From positions 1,116,001 through 1,180,000 of the forward strand of contig JAXQJY010000024.1 in the NCBI GenBank assembly GCA_037042185.1: DNA of 64,000 bases, in the 5' to 3' direction. The stretch's first letter is position 1. Every line of letters starts with the position of its first letter. This document shows, piece after piece, positions 23,094 to 33,680 of the stretch. The stretch comes from Sordariomycetes sp. S80-01Y. Its lineage: Eukaryota > Ascomycota > Sordariomycetes. Below the pieces are notes generated by a model. That model worked only from the letters and a program-made list of their open reading frames with translations, had not been told where the DNA came from and ran no database searches. The translations under genes and the position numbers were made by a program.

Positions 23094-24857
23094 CTAGACG
23101 CCGTAGCGAATCGTCCTCCTCTGCAACCTCTTCTTCTCGGCTTCGGTGTCCTCCTCAGGGTATGTTGGCGGCCTGACCTGCGCACGAGAGCAGCTTCTTT
23201 CGTGGCGAGCCTCGTTGTCGTAGCTTTCCCGCGACAGGTCGAAGCTGTTGAGGGGGAGCTGGTTGGCAGTGGCTATGCTGGGACGTCGGAAACGGTTGTA
23301 GGCGATGAAGGTGTCCTCGTTGCCGATGGCGGCGTTGGCGGGACCGGCCATATACGAGGACTTCCTGCGGATTGTGACGGCATCCTCCTGGATGGGCTTG
23401 ACACCCATGCGTCTGTAGATGATGTCGAGCAGGGGAATCGACAGGCCGTGGCCGACAATGGAAAAGACGACGAGGAAGTAGATGGTTCCAGGGAGGGCTC
23501 GGATCATGTCGTCCATTTCGGCGTCCGCTTCACCCGCCTTGGGCACCAGGTGACGGGTGTGCTCGACGTAAAAGACGGCACCGATGCCGATGGGGCCGAA
23601 GTATCCCATGAACAGCGCGTCTTTCCAGTTGCCGATAACCCCAGGCATGGCCTTGTAGCACAGGAAGATGGCGGGAATGCGGCGCAGGGCGAAGACCATA
23701 AAGCCCAGCGCAAACAATCGTCCGATGGTGATGCCCGTGCCATCAGGATCATGGAACTCGGACCAGGGTATAACGGCGCCGATATACATAAAGCCTCCGA
23801 AGTTAAGCAACACATCGATACAGGTGTTAACTTCGTCGTGACGGCGCTCCGTCTCAGCCAGGAACTCGCCATCCCAGTTGAGCGCGCATCCAGCAACGGC
23901 CGAGGCCAGAAGATCGTTGGTGCCCATGGACCCGCAAGTTCCCACGCAGAACATACCAATAGCAACAGGAAAGAGCACATACGACTCAGAGTCGATCCAG
24001 CGGCGCTTCAAGGAGAACTTGATGGCGTGGCAGGCACCGTAGCCAACGACTGCTCCGTAGACAGCCGACATGAACACATAGTACAGCCAGGTCTCCAAGA
24101 ACCAGTTCTTCATGGCCTCTCCGGTGCCTCCTCCCAATCTCCCCACCTCGGTCCCAGCACGAGTGAATAGGTGATGGCCGCCGACTTCAACGCCATGCGG
24201 CTGCTCGGGAACCGGTTCCGCATGGGTCATCAAATAAACGGCCAGCATGAGGAAAGGGAACCCAAAACCGTCGTTCAGACATGCTTCAGCGGAAATAATC
24301 TCACGAAGCGGACGGGCAACGTATTTGTCGGCAAAAGGTCCCTTGGCCACGGCCTGCGAGAGGACGGGGTCGGTACAGGTGCACGCGGCGGCGATGGCGA
24401 GACTGGCGAGAAGGCTGACCTTGGGGATCGTGGCGAGGACGCAGCTGGTCGTGAGGAGCCACATGAGGGTCATGATGGGTATCAGACACATGAAGACCTC
24501 CTTCTTGCGGTTCCAAACGTACTTGTTGGGCAGCTGGTAGCCGGCGATGGTGAGCTGGAGGCAGATGACCACGCGGGTGACGCCGAGGGTGATCTCGTAC
24601 ACCTGCCCTTCTTCTTTCAGGCCCCACTGCGAGGCCTCGAGAAAGCTTGCTGCTATAGGCCCTAGAATGATGCCCACAATCATGGCAGGCACTTTCTATG
24701 TCAGTACTCTGCAGGGTTGTGCAGGTTGGTGATACTCACAGGCTTCGCCAAGGAACCATGCCTGCTTGATCTTGACGGAAATGATGCCGTAGAGGATGAT
24801 GAAGGCACCCAACACGGCAATCACCACGTTGAGCTCACTAGGGTTAAGGGTGGGCAT
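23094..24857 (-). CDS. Plasma-membrane Na+(K+)/H+ antiporter, CPA1/Nha1 type
   Basis: Two exons on the minus strand (24857-24740 and 24691-23094; 48-nt intron with GTGAGT donor and CTGAC branch) encode 571 residues. The short first exon supplies the first helix (LNVVIAVLGAFIILYGIISV) and joins in phase to GEALPAMIVGIILGP, a block conserved in fungal Nha1-type exchangers. About twelve membrane helices follow. The ion-binding signature is present: CTDPVLSQAV and, further on, SAEACLNDGFGFPF, with the neighbouring Asp pattern of electroneutral or electrogenic cation/proton exchange. The cytosolic tail after ~residue 470 is short compared with yeast Nha1 (985 residues), as is usual for many filamentous-fungal members. 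Expected role: export of Na+ or K+ in exchange for protons. The 5' side is a 3.4-kb gene-free stretch. Confidence 0.92.
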
Positions 24858-27800
24858 CTCGGCGGTCTGGCCTCTGGCTGGTTGGTCTGTGACGATCGAA
24901 AGAGCCGGATCTCAACGGCGCGGACTGTTTGGATAATGAGGCGATAGAATAATGCCGAGCAAGACAAGAGGTAAACAAGAAAGCAGACGCTGTGCTGGTG
25001 TATTCTCGCACAAATACAGGAACACGGTGCTAATGCTACACGAGCTTGCGACTCATGTCCCTCCGGTACGAAGGCGTGGAAGAGGTTGTCGAAGTAGGAT
25101 CGTGAGAATGGGCAAGGTGGTAGGAAATACTTTGAGTGGATACAAGTGCCGATGGGAGGAGAAAGGTGGCGGATCAGTCGACCGTCCGGTAGATGCAAAG
25201 GACTGGGAAGGGACTGGCCCGAGGCAACGATGCTGCGACGAGTGTTTTGGGGTCTCTTTCCCTTAACACAAGAGGCGGAGAGGAGAGGCTGAAGAAGCGG
25301 AGATGGAATGGGAACGAGGGACTTTTTCAGGACCGACTGGGTTTTCAAAGGAAGGTCTGCAGCGAATGGCCTTTCGCAAGGGGATGATGTCGTACTCGTG
25401 GGGGATTCCACGAGGTGTGTAGGAGGAGGGTGTGAAGGAAGAATAGGACATGTAGCAGCGGAAGACGGGCCCCCGGTAGTGTCAGTCAGCGTGAGACAAC
25501 GGAATGGACGCCTAAAAGGAGTGGCTAGAGAAGCGGCAGTGACTCTTCTTGAACTTCAGTCCTGCGGAACAGGGAGAGGAGAGCTCCGGAACCCAGTCCA
25601 CTCCAGGGATGGGGCCACCGACGCGAGTGCGTGGAAAGCTGGGTGGCCCGGCGCCAGCGGGTGGAGCGGGATGGAGGCATGGGACACTTTGGTCGTCACT
25701 TTGAATGCTTTGAATCAAGAACGGAATCCGTGAGAGCGCATGCAGCCCTCTGCAAATCTTTTGGTGTGTCCGGCTTTGGTATATACCACCAAGAGACCGG
25801 CATCCCGTCTACATGAGTTATCCGCGGACCGATGCGCTCATAAGCTGAACCTGCTTTTGCCGTCCGAGGCGAAGCGTCATTCACCGTCTGAGCCGGCGTG
25901 TTGCCAAGATTCAGAGATGGAGACGCTGGGGTTCGCTAGTGACATGACTTTGATCGTCCTGCACTGCGGCTCTTCTCCCAGCATCCCATAGAGTCAGAAA
26001 AGTGGCCTGGGCCGCGTTCTTTCTTCTTCATGAAACCTCTTGATGACCTGAAGCCAGTTATACGTACACCGTAGATGACCTGCAGAGAGATTTGGCCGAT
26101 GGAATACGACAAGGTGGTGTCCGACACGGGGACATGACCATGCGGCAGAGGCTCTGGGAAGAGTGGGTCGGCGAGCAACAACGGTGTCAAATAAGGTTAA
26201 GAATAAGATTAAGCATAAAACCCCAGGGGAAACATCGCTCGAGCACGCGAGCGAATGGGGGGAAGAAGCTGACGTCCTTTGCTGAGCGACGCCTCGACAT
26301 TCCATCGCAGACCACGAAAGACTCCTTTTTCCCAAATACTTACTCGATGCTGTACAAGGGATGCGCCTCACAATGACGAAAGGGCACAAGCCGTGCAACC
26401 AAAACGCAAGCACCGGATCGGCTTGTTTCTTGGCCACACCGCTGGGAGCCTCATCAGGCTCGCAATACGCATGGACACACATCCCTTGTGCGAGCCCCCG
26501 CTTTGGGAGCCGTCGATGCGCGGCTGATTGGAGACTCGTCGCAGCTTTCCCTGTCTTTCGATGGGGCGCGCCAAGAGAGCCCAGGTTGCCCTCGACGACT
26601 CACCATCCGCGCCCAGCCGCAGCACTACGGACGCACCGATGCAGCGTGCGACCATCGACAGAACGGCGACGGCTGGGAAGAGAAGAGACTCGCGACGGCT
26701 TCGAGTGCTTCGATCAATTGCCTTTGAGATGCGCGTTTGTTTGAATGGATTTGAAGCATGTGTTGCCGTTGCAAGGGGAGTGTCCCCACCGAGTCATCGT
26801 CAGTCGATACTGCAGCAGCAACATCGCATCGAGGAGGCCACGCGGACAGCATCAGGTCAGATGCGACGCCGCGTCTCGCTGTTCCGACCCCAGAGACAGT
26901 GAGAGCTCACTCCTCGCCCGCAATCGTCTCGACGGCCTTTTTCCCATGCGTCGATCGAGGCCGCGCCGTCACAACCACCCTCGTCCCCGACACGAGTCTG
27001 CCGCTGCTTGACTTACACGAGGAAGACGTGTCGTTGAATTAACCTCATTGCTAACACCCGGCAAACTCCTCTGTCGCGGTGATAACTTGAGCCGCCGAGA
27101 CCGGCCGTCGCAGCGTTAGGCCACCCCCCTCGGGGCCCATACTGTCTCTAACTGGCACCCTGTCGCCCTCGTTAGCGGATGATCAGGCCCTGCTTGTGCC
27201 GCGCGGATGGTGGGCCCCGGCAATTAGTGTGCTGCCTCAGGGGCTTCGCGCGTCAACGCACCAAGCTCTTCCAGCAGGGTCGTGTAATCTCGCATTGTGT
27301 GCGCTGCAATTGGTATTCTACAGAGACAAGCATCACTTGTTAGAGAGTGTGAAGGGGCGTGCTTGCTATATTCCGTCACGGGCCGCTCCTAGGCCGTTAA
27401 GAGACAGCATCCATCGTGATATCATTGGCCATGGGGAAGCAGCCCAAAGGAATGCTCTTGATCCATCGGCGCGAGCCTTGCGAGCTCTCAGCAACTTTGT
27501 GAGGTTGCAGTCTTCGGATTCGAAGCTGCTTGGGTCCTATTTGGTACTTTGAGGTGGTCACAGATGGGTTGAATTAGTTGATCATCTCGAGAGTGCGGAA
27601 GGCTGCGAGCCGTTGGTGAATGCTCCTAGCCACACGTGACTCTCAATGACTAAGGCTGGATCGACGGAATCGTCGGATGAGATCGACCTACCCTGGAGCG
27701 CTTGGTCTTCGGGGACTCGGAGGCACAACCGCAACTTTCCACCACCTCGGCAGAGCCCAGAGAATGACAAGCTATACCTATCTACACTATCCCGGCGTCG

Positions 27801-28240
27801 AGAAATGCTAGTCTAGTCTACATTATCTTCAGACCGCCGAGGGTTCTCTCAGCCTAGTGTTATTGAGTACGGGGAAGGTCGCTACTGCAGCGTTCCATTC
27901 AGATGTGACTCTTGCAAAAATATATCCAGACCGAATCGCTAGTTAGAACAGCATTCGCGGACACAGACTAGACTAGTCTCGTGTCATGCAGGTCATCGGA
28001 GATAACGCTCTTAACACTGTCAATTGATGTCAATGACGTAAACTCTGCAGCGGAGTTAGTGATCTTTGACATTGATCGAAAGAAGTGAAAAGTCTAATAT
28101 TCATTCCAGTTCAGCCATTGTGCATTTATATATCACTGATGACATCCTGACGGGATGAGAGAACTATTCCCTAGCAGGCGACCCAAATTCGACCTACCGC
28201 AACTGCCAGCTGTACTACTACTAGTAGTACTAAATTCACC
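24858..28240. other. Gene-poor divergent region 24858-28240
   Basis: 3.4 kb between the antiporter (minus) and the glutathione transferase (plus) in which I can support no gene. Open frames of 60-196 codons occur on both strands but overlap one another, lack splice-consistent extension and look compositionally random. AT content rises towards 28,000. It may hold long upstream regulatory regions, an unrecognised ncRNA or decayed sequence. Confidence 0.5.
28127..28132 (+). promoter_or_regulatory. TATA box of the glutathione transferase gene
   Basis: TATATA in TTTATATATC, 114 nt before the ATG at 28241. A 14-bp perfect palindrome TACTACTAGTAGTA sits closer to the start codon, at about 28215-28228. 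Confidence 0.45.
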
Positions 28241-28903
28241 ATGAAGCTCTACGACGCGCAGGCGCCCAACCCGATGGTCGTTCGTCTGTTTGTGCTCGAA
28301 CGGGGCGGGCTGCAGCTAGATGTCGAACCCGTCGACATAATGAACCTTGAGAATCGGAGACTCGCCTACCGCACCAACGTCAATGCGCGGGGAGAACTGC
28401 CAGCGTTGGAAATTGATGACGGCTTCATCCTGACCGAAATAACAGCGATATGTGAATATCTCGACGAAATCGCGGAGGGAGGCAGCTCCCTGTTCGGCAA
28501 CACCCCTCTCGAGCGCGCCGAGACTCGCATGTGGCTTCGCAGGATGGATCTCGAAATCGCTCAGCCTGTCATCAGCTGGTTCCGGAACGACCCAGCAACA
28601 ATTGATTTCTACAAGGGCAACCGCATCCCGGTGCCCGAGGCGCGTGTTGCCCAGAAAGTCACCATCAACCAGTTTCTCAATCTTCTGGACGATCAGCTGG
28701 AAGGCAAGGATTATCTCTGTGGACATCGATTCTCGGCAGCCGACATACATTTCTACGGCTTATTAAAGATGATGATTATGCAGGTTGCCGAATGGGTTCT
28801 TCTTCCTGGCCGGAAGAACGTGGTGGCGTACTTTGAAAGAATGGACGCCCGCGAGGCTAGCAAGAAGGCGATGCAACCCTTTGGAGCGAAAGTCTCTGTT
28901 TAA
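28241..28903 (+). CDS. Glutathione S-transferase
   Basis: A single exon of 220 residues. Residues 1-85 form the thioredoxin-like N-domain: MKLYDAQAPNP at the glutathione site, then NARGELPALEIDDG with the cis-Pro, and ILTEITAICEYLDE, where 'LTE..AICEYL' corresponds to the conserved (E)S-A-I glutathione-binding step (here T-E-I-T-A-I). Residues ~90-215 form the helical C-domain with the conserved FSAADIHFYGLL N-capping/hydrophobic-staple segment. The enzyme should conjugate glutathione to electrophiles in the cytosol. No catalytic Tyr/Ser/Cys can be assigned with certainty; Ala-Pro-Asn-Pro at positions 7-10 is not one of the standard class signatures. Length is normal. Confidence 0.9.
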   Translation: MKLYDAQAPNPMVVRLFVLERGGLQLDVEPVDIMNLENRRLAYRTNVNARGELPALEIDDGFILTEITAICEYLDEIAEGGSSLFGNTPLERAETRMWLRRMDLEIAQPVISWFRNDPATIDFYKGNRIPVPEARVAQKVTINQFLNLLDDQLEGKDYLCGHRFSAADIHFYGLLKMMIMQVAEWVLLPGRKNVVAYFERMDAREASKKAMQPFGAKVSV

Positions 28904-29730
28904 CGTGGGAGTGTAGGGTCTGGGCCACTCACCGAAGCAACGAATGACAGTTGTTGACTGAATAAGAGCCTACTTGACATTCTGGCGGAGAACGTCTCCA
29001 ACTTCGCAACGTGCTTTCACATATAAAGGGCTGTGTATATTAGGTGTATTATCGAAAGCATCTGAACGGTAGTTGAAATCCCGTCAATCGAGAGACATCG
29101 CTCTCTTCTTCGTGCGGTGCCCCCCTGGCACGTCTGGTGTCCTAGTGGTGACACTCTCAAATCAGGTACCTCCCCATGGACTCAGCATGCATATATGGGC
29201 CCTGGCAAGTTTGAGTCTTGGTGAGATATCTCATCTCCTTGGTCTTGCTATGGTGCACAACGAAAAAGCCTCTTTTTCCATAATACTTTATCAGGTTCTT
29301 ATGTTTTCCCAAAATACAGTTTGCGCAGCTGAGCGTGGTGAACGCGGATGTTTTCGAATACAGGTCCAAAAAATGGATATTCAACAGCAGCATCCAGTTG
29401 TCCTGGGATACTGCCGCCAAAACAGCATTTGTTGACCGTCGGTTGGCAGCAGTCGACGGCGGGATTCAGGGTCTCGAGAACCGGCCGCCTGCCGTGGAAT
29501 GATTGGCGGACAGCACCCGTGACATCGGGTCTGCGGGGCCGCGGCCGGCCGCTAAGCCGCAAGCGGAAGTAAGTAAACACGTCCCTCCAGCATTGAAATT
29601 CACGGTCGGGAATCACGGTGCAGCCTGACGCGAAAGTAAACAACGACATCTGCAACTCATCTCGCACCCCTCTTTAGAAGTTGTTGAGGTCTCACCGTTT
29701 CCCACAGGATCCGAACAAGGGCGCTCCACG
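28904..29730. other. Intergenic 28904-29730
   Basis: 3' UTR of the transferase gene and the promoter of the coiled-coil gene. A possible 5' UTR intron of the latter runs from a GTAAGT donor at 29569 to CCCACAG ending at 29707. No other gene seen. Confidence 0.5.
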
Positions 29731-31620
29731 ATGGACATCGACGACAACGCGCCCCTCGCCCTCCGGCGTCCTCGTCGAAGCAACTTCGGCAAACGCAAGT
29801 CAGAAGCCGATCTCGCTGCAGCAGCTACAACCCCCAAGATGGCATCTCGCAAACGCAAGGTGCGCTTCTCCGACCCGCTGCCCCAGGAGAGCGGCCTCAC
29901 GCCCATGCTCAAGCGGACGAAGCTCATGTGCACGCCCAAGAGCGGCCGCAACGACCGTCACGAGCGGAGGAACACGACGCGCGACCTCCTGCAGGAGATT
30001 CAAGAGCTGAAATCCAGGCACAAAACTGAGGATCAGAGAGCGGCCACCAAGATCGCGGAGCTCAAGGCTGCGCTCACGCGGAGGGAGCTGAGGATACATG
30101 AGCTTCAGGAGACCCCGCTGGAAGACAACTCTGAGCGAGTGAGGGAGCTCGAGGAGCACAACGCCGGGCTGAGGCAGCAGGTTGAGGCTATGGAGAGGCT
30201 TGGGGAACAGAGAGCCGAGCATCTGCTGTCACTTTACCGACAACATGTCTGCAATGAGAGTGCAGAGTCAAGCACTGACCAGGGCTGGTTCACCGACGCA
30301 CTTCTCGCAACTCCCTCGCGCAGCCGCACCCATATGCTCTCGCCTCCCGCCACGAGCCCCATTGCCGGAGCGCCGATGACGCCGTCGTCGCATCGGCAAC
30401 GTGTCTTGATGTCGCCTGCTGCCTCGTCCGACGCTGGCGTTCAGACCCCTCCGCCCATGGAAGTTGACCACAGCGAATGTCAAGCTGTGCAGAACGAGTC
30501 GGATAAGCTTGTGCGGGTACTCCGCAGATACAAGCAGGTCGTCTTGCGTCTCAAGTCACGCCTGCCAACGCGTGCATCGGACGACATCAAGAGTGCATCG
30601 TCAACGAACGCCACGACCACCCTGGAGACTCAGGTCAACCACCTTCTTGAATCACTAGCAGAGCAGCGCACATCACTCGATCATCTCACAACCTCGATCA
30701 CCGCCCTAGGTTTCCCCGGTAAGGATGCACCGTCTATGATCACCTCATTGGCGGCTTCATTGCGCACTGCCCGTCTTGAGCTCGAGTACCTCAGCCCCGG
30801 CGAGATCACACTCCCTCTTGCATCTGAAGGCGCCCAATTGCTCGAGGAGATAACCCTCAAGCTTCGCTCGTTGGCAAAGCAAGTGAAGAGGAGCGATGAC
30901 GCCATTGATGAATACCACTCCATCGAGCAGAGCCTCCGCCAGCAACTAGACGCACGCGTGTCGTCCATGGACAAGCTCAAGGCTGAGCTGCAAAAGTCCA
31001 GCGTGGCAGTCGATGAGAGGGATCAGAGAATTGAAGAGCTAGAGACCGGCCATGAGCGGTACAAACAGGCCCTGGAGAAGTACTGGAAGGAAGTCTCGGA
31101 CCTCCACGACCTTGTCACCCAGATGGAATCGGATGGTAGCAAAAAGGACGAAGACCTGGCGAAGCAGAGTGACGCTATCAAGAAGATCCAGAAGAAACTT
31201 CAGGATACGGTAAAGAAGACGCTGGACTTGCAGGAAGAGCTTGAAGTCGCTCAAACGAGCCATCAGAAGCAAGTCAATGCCATCAATGGCCGATCTGCCA
31301 AGGCGCTGGCCGTCAGGGATGCGAGGGTCAGCGAGCTGAGGGGCGAGATCACCGCTGTCAACGACCGCCTGTTCAAGGCATACGGCAGGATCCAGAAGCT
31401 GAGCGCCAGGTCAGGGAAGCTCGAGAAGGAGAATGGGGGGCTGAGGGAGGTCGTTGAGGATCTGAGAGCACAGCTGGAGAAGGTAGCTGGGACGAGGAGA
31501 AAGGACGAGGATCATGTCAGTGAGCGTTCTCAAGAGCAAGGGGAAACTCCGAAGCACAAAAAACGGCGCCGCTACGACTCGGGCCTGGGGTTCTTGGACG
31601 AGGAAGAAATTGACATCTGA
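29731..31620 (+). CDS. Uncharacterised coiled-coil protein with nuclear-type basic motifs
   Basis: A single exon of 629 residues that I do not recognise. The N-terminal 80 residues are basic with several candidate nuclear localisation signals (KRKSE, SRKRKVRFSDP, LKRTK). Coiled coils span ~85-180 and ~260-600, separated by a Ser/Pro/Thr-rich stretch (~190-250) with many S/T-P sites (TPSSHRQRVLMSPA), suggesting phosphorylation by proline-directed kinases. The C-terminus is KHKKRRRYDSGLGFLDEEEI, another basic cluster followed by an acidic end. There is no membrane segment. It could be a chromosomal, spindle or nuclear scaffold protein; the sequence alone does not decide. Codon use is like its neighbours. 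Confidence 0.8.
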   Translation: MDIDDNAPLALRRPRRSNFGKRKSEADLAAAATTPKMASRKRKVRFSDPLPQESGLTPMLKRTKLMCTPKSGRNDRHERRNTTRDLLQEIQELKSRHKTEDQRAATKIAELKAALTRRELRIHELQETPLEDNSERVRELEEHNAGLRQQVEAMERLGEQRAEHLLSLYRQHVCNESAESSTDQGWFTDALLATPSRSRTHMLSPPATSPIAGAPMTPSSHRQRVLMSPAASSDAGVQTPPPMEVDHSECQAVQNESDKLVRVLRRYKQVVLRLKSRLPTRASDDIKSASSTNATTTLETQVNHLLESLAEQRTSLDHLTTSITALGFPGKDAPSMITSLAASLRTARLELEYLSPGEITLPLASEGAQLLEEITLKLRSLAKQVKRSDDAIDEYHSIEQSLRQQLDARVSSMDKLKAELQKSSVAVDERDQRIEELETGHERYKQALEKYWKEVSDLHDLVTQMESDGSKKDEDLAKQSDAIKKIQKKLQDTVKKTLDLQEELEVAQTSHQKQVNAINGRSAKALAVRDARVSELRGEITAVNDRLFKAYGRIQKLSARSGKLEKENGGLREVVEDLRAQLEKVAGTRRKDEDHVSERSQEQGETPKHKKRRRYDSGLGFLDEEEIDI

Positions 31621-32282
31621 GTTTTGGCCAAGCGACCCTGCGGATGGCTTTTAAGGCTGAGTTGAAGGGACGCATCCTTTCGTTGGTATTTTCTTTGTAA
31701 CGCATATCTGGAGTTGGGTAGCATGATGCATCTAGACTTGTATTGGCAAGGCTGTCACTTCTTGTTATTCTCGCTTGTGTCGCTTCCAGATGCTCGAAAC
31801 GCCACCCTCGCTGCCCAGCTATGTCAGTTCGCAGGGTAAAACTTGGGGTCCTGACAAAGGCGTCGGATAAAAACCTTGAACGCTCCGAGGTAGCTGCTAA
31901 GATCCATAGATCCAGACCATTCACGGCAAATGTTGTGGAGGCCTATTGGAGCGATCGTAAGGGCCTTGGTGCCAAGAGCGCGGGAGGCTTCAACATACGC
32001 AGCTCGGGCTGCAGGGGCATGACAGATTCCATCCTGTGGCTAACAGAATAAGATCTGCATTGATGCGACTCAATCATTGCTAGTGGTAAACTCGCTATCA
32101 GCAATCTCATCACTCAGCACCTGATGAGAGCTAAAACAGTGCCGAAATCACGCTTCTCGGGCAGCAGGTCTGAAGTCATTCCGCTGAAACAACTCACCGT
32201 GCAGATTTAGGTGATTGTAATTGCCACTGGCTTAGTTGCAGAACTCCGCATTCCCCCCGGTAATAGCATTCACACAGATGGT

Positions 32283-32309
32283 GAGTGCGTTGAGTGCGTT
32301 GAGTGCTGC
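32283..32309. repeat. 9-bp tandem repeat (GAGTGCGTT)x3
   Basis: Two perfect copies of GAGTGCGTT and a third that diverges in its last three bases, in a gene-free region. Confidence 0.8.
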
Positions 32310-32952
32310 TACTGACTGAAACCATCCCTCTGTCTTAGTACAATGGGGCATGGCAAAATTTCCTGTTACTACCCATATTTTGGCAACTTTTCACCTCTAT
32401 TTCGATCATACACACTGTTCACGAGGCGTCGCGACGGATTCTTCGGTTCGTCGTGTATGAATAGTTGGGCAGTGGCGGCGGCGACGGTAGCATATGCCAT
32501 GCACGGCTTAGGCGCCATTCCGTCTTCACCTGCTGGTCTCATCGATGTTGTGTCTCATGCCGTCTGCATCCTGCTCATCAATTCCCATTACGAACACGAA
32601 GGACACGAGTGGTAGGATTCTTCGAGTTGGCTATGTCATTTGACAAACTCCTCCGCCTGCGTGTACCTTCCCTGTCCTCCTAGATCTGGATTAATTACAC
32701 TGACTTAAGAAGGTAGATTTAATCTTCGGTATTCATGATCTTGGTGTCATCTGCCAAGCCTAACCTGAGTGCCACCGTTTAAGGAGGGTTTCCCTCTTAC
32801 TTCCTGATAATCAATTCAATACGCTCACCGCAAGACGCTTTCCCGTACTTTAATAACCCTAGAATGCCTAGTAACTAACCTCGTCAAGTATACTTCTTCG
32901 AGATGACAAGCGAGAGTCGCTACGAGGGGCGGAACGCTCAACTCCAAGCTAA

Positions 32953-33292
32953 TGCTCCTTTAAATTAGCGTCTTCGAGAGCTAACAATGTCTACATCGGT
33001 GTACGATGCGTACCTGTAAACGATGGCGCAAGGCCACTGTTCGAATCGTACGATACCGGCGTTGATGCACTCTACGCAGAACGGGCCCGTCTTCGACGCC
33101 GGACGAGATCCAACATGCGAAAGGCCTGCGATACCGAGCAGGCTCTACCCTTCGACCCGCACCGCGAATGGTACAATGTGACTGGCACTCGTGAATGGCC
33201 CGTACGCCAAGCAGAATGGGTTCCGAATAATTGGAAGAGAAAAAGTATCCTCCAATGTCATACACGACTAGTTACCGGAAAGGGGTCGAGAT
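32953..33292 (+). pseudogene. Coding-like open frame without start, possible gene remnant or unrecognised exon
   Basis: From 32953 to the stop at about 33290 one plus-strand frame stays open for ~112 codons with balanced, protein-like composition: LFESYDTGVDALYAERARLR, then EQALPFDPHREWYNVTGT and REWPVRQAEWVPNNW. It has no upstream in-frame ATG; the first is at 33115. An ATG at 32903 opens a 21-codon frame that ends just before it, in a different frame. I recognise no family. It could be the remains of a broken host gene or an exon of an unannotated gene; it is also possible that the open frame is chance. Confidence 0.3.
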
Positions 33293-33558
33293 GAGGCGCA
33301 GGGGCAGGGATAAGCCGTGAGAACTTGTGGGTAGCGGGCTGCAAAGGGCCCTCGTATTCGGATTGGAAGCTCTCCTCTCGTTGACAGCCACATCTATTCG
33401 GCCAAGTTGGCGCCATGGACTTATCTTCCCGCATTCGTACTCGGGCCCAGTGACATTACGAAGTAGTCAACCTCATTTTCTAATATCGTTCGATTGTTGG
33501 CTGGCCCAGATAGGCTCTGTGGAGAGCAGAGAACCAGTACCCTCCCTTCAACAGCCAT

Positions 33559-33566
33559 TATAAATA
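33559..33566 (+). promoter_or_regulatory. TATA box of the sterol methyltransferase gene
   Basis: TATAAATA 122 nt before the ATG at 33681. Confidence 0.5.
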
Positions 33567-33680
33567 TCTGATAGACTCTATCACGATTGCTCAGCTGGAA
33601 TGAAACCAGCGAGGTGCAATTCTTTCCATCATTCAATCTATCTACGCCCCTATCACAATACTCAACACCTGAACAATAAC

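Larger units (their letters stand above)
31621..33680. other. Intergenic 31621-33680
   Basis: 2.1 kb. Contains the 3' UTR of the coiled-coil gene, a 9-bp tandem repeat (32283-32309), an AT-richer stretch (32640-32900), a start-less but protein-like open frame (32953-33292, listed separately) and a TATA box for the sterol methyltransferase gene (33559-33566). Confidence 0.5.

Noticed and set aside
25994-26482. 162-codon minus-strand frame in the gene-poor region
   Set aside because: Overlapped by several frames on the other strand, no motif or domain, no splice-consistent extension.
33030-33050. TGTTCGAATCG as a possible tRNA B box
   Set aside because: No matching A box upstream and no acceptor stem could be paired; the stretch lies inside the coding-like frame.
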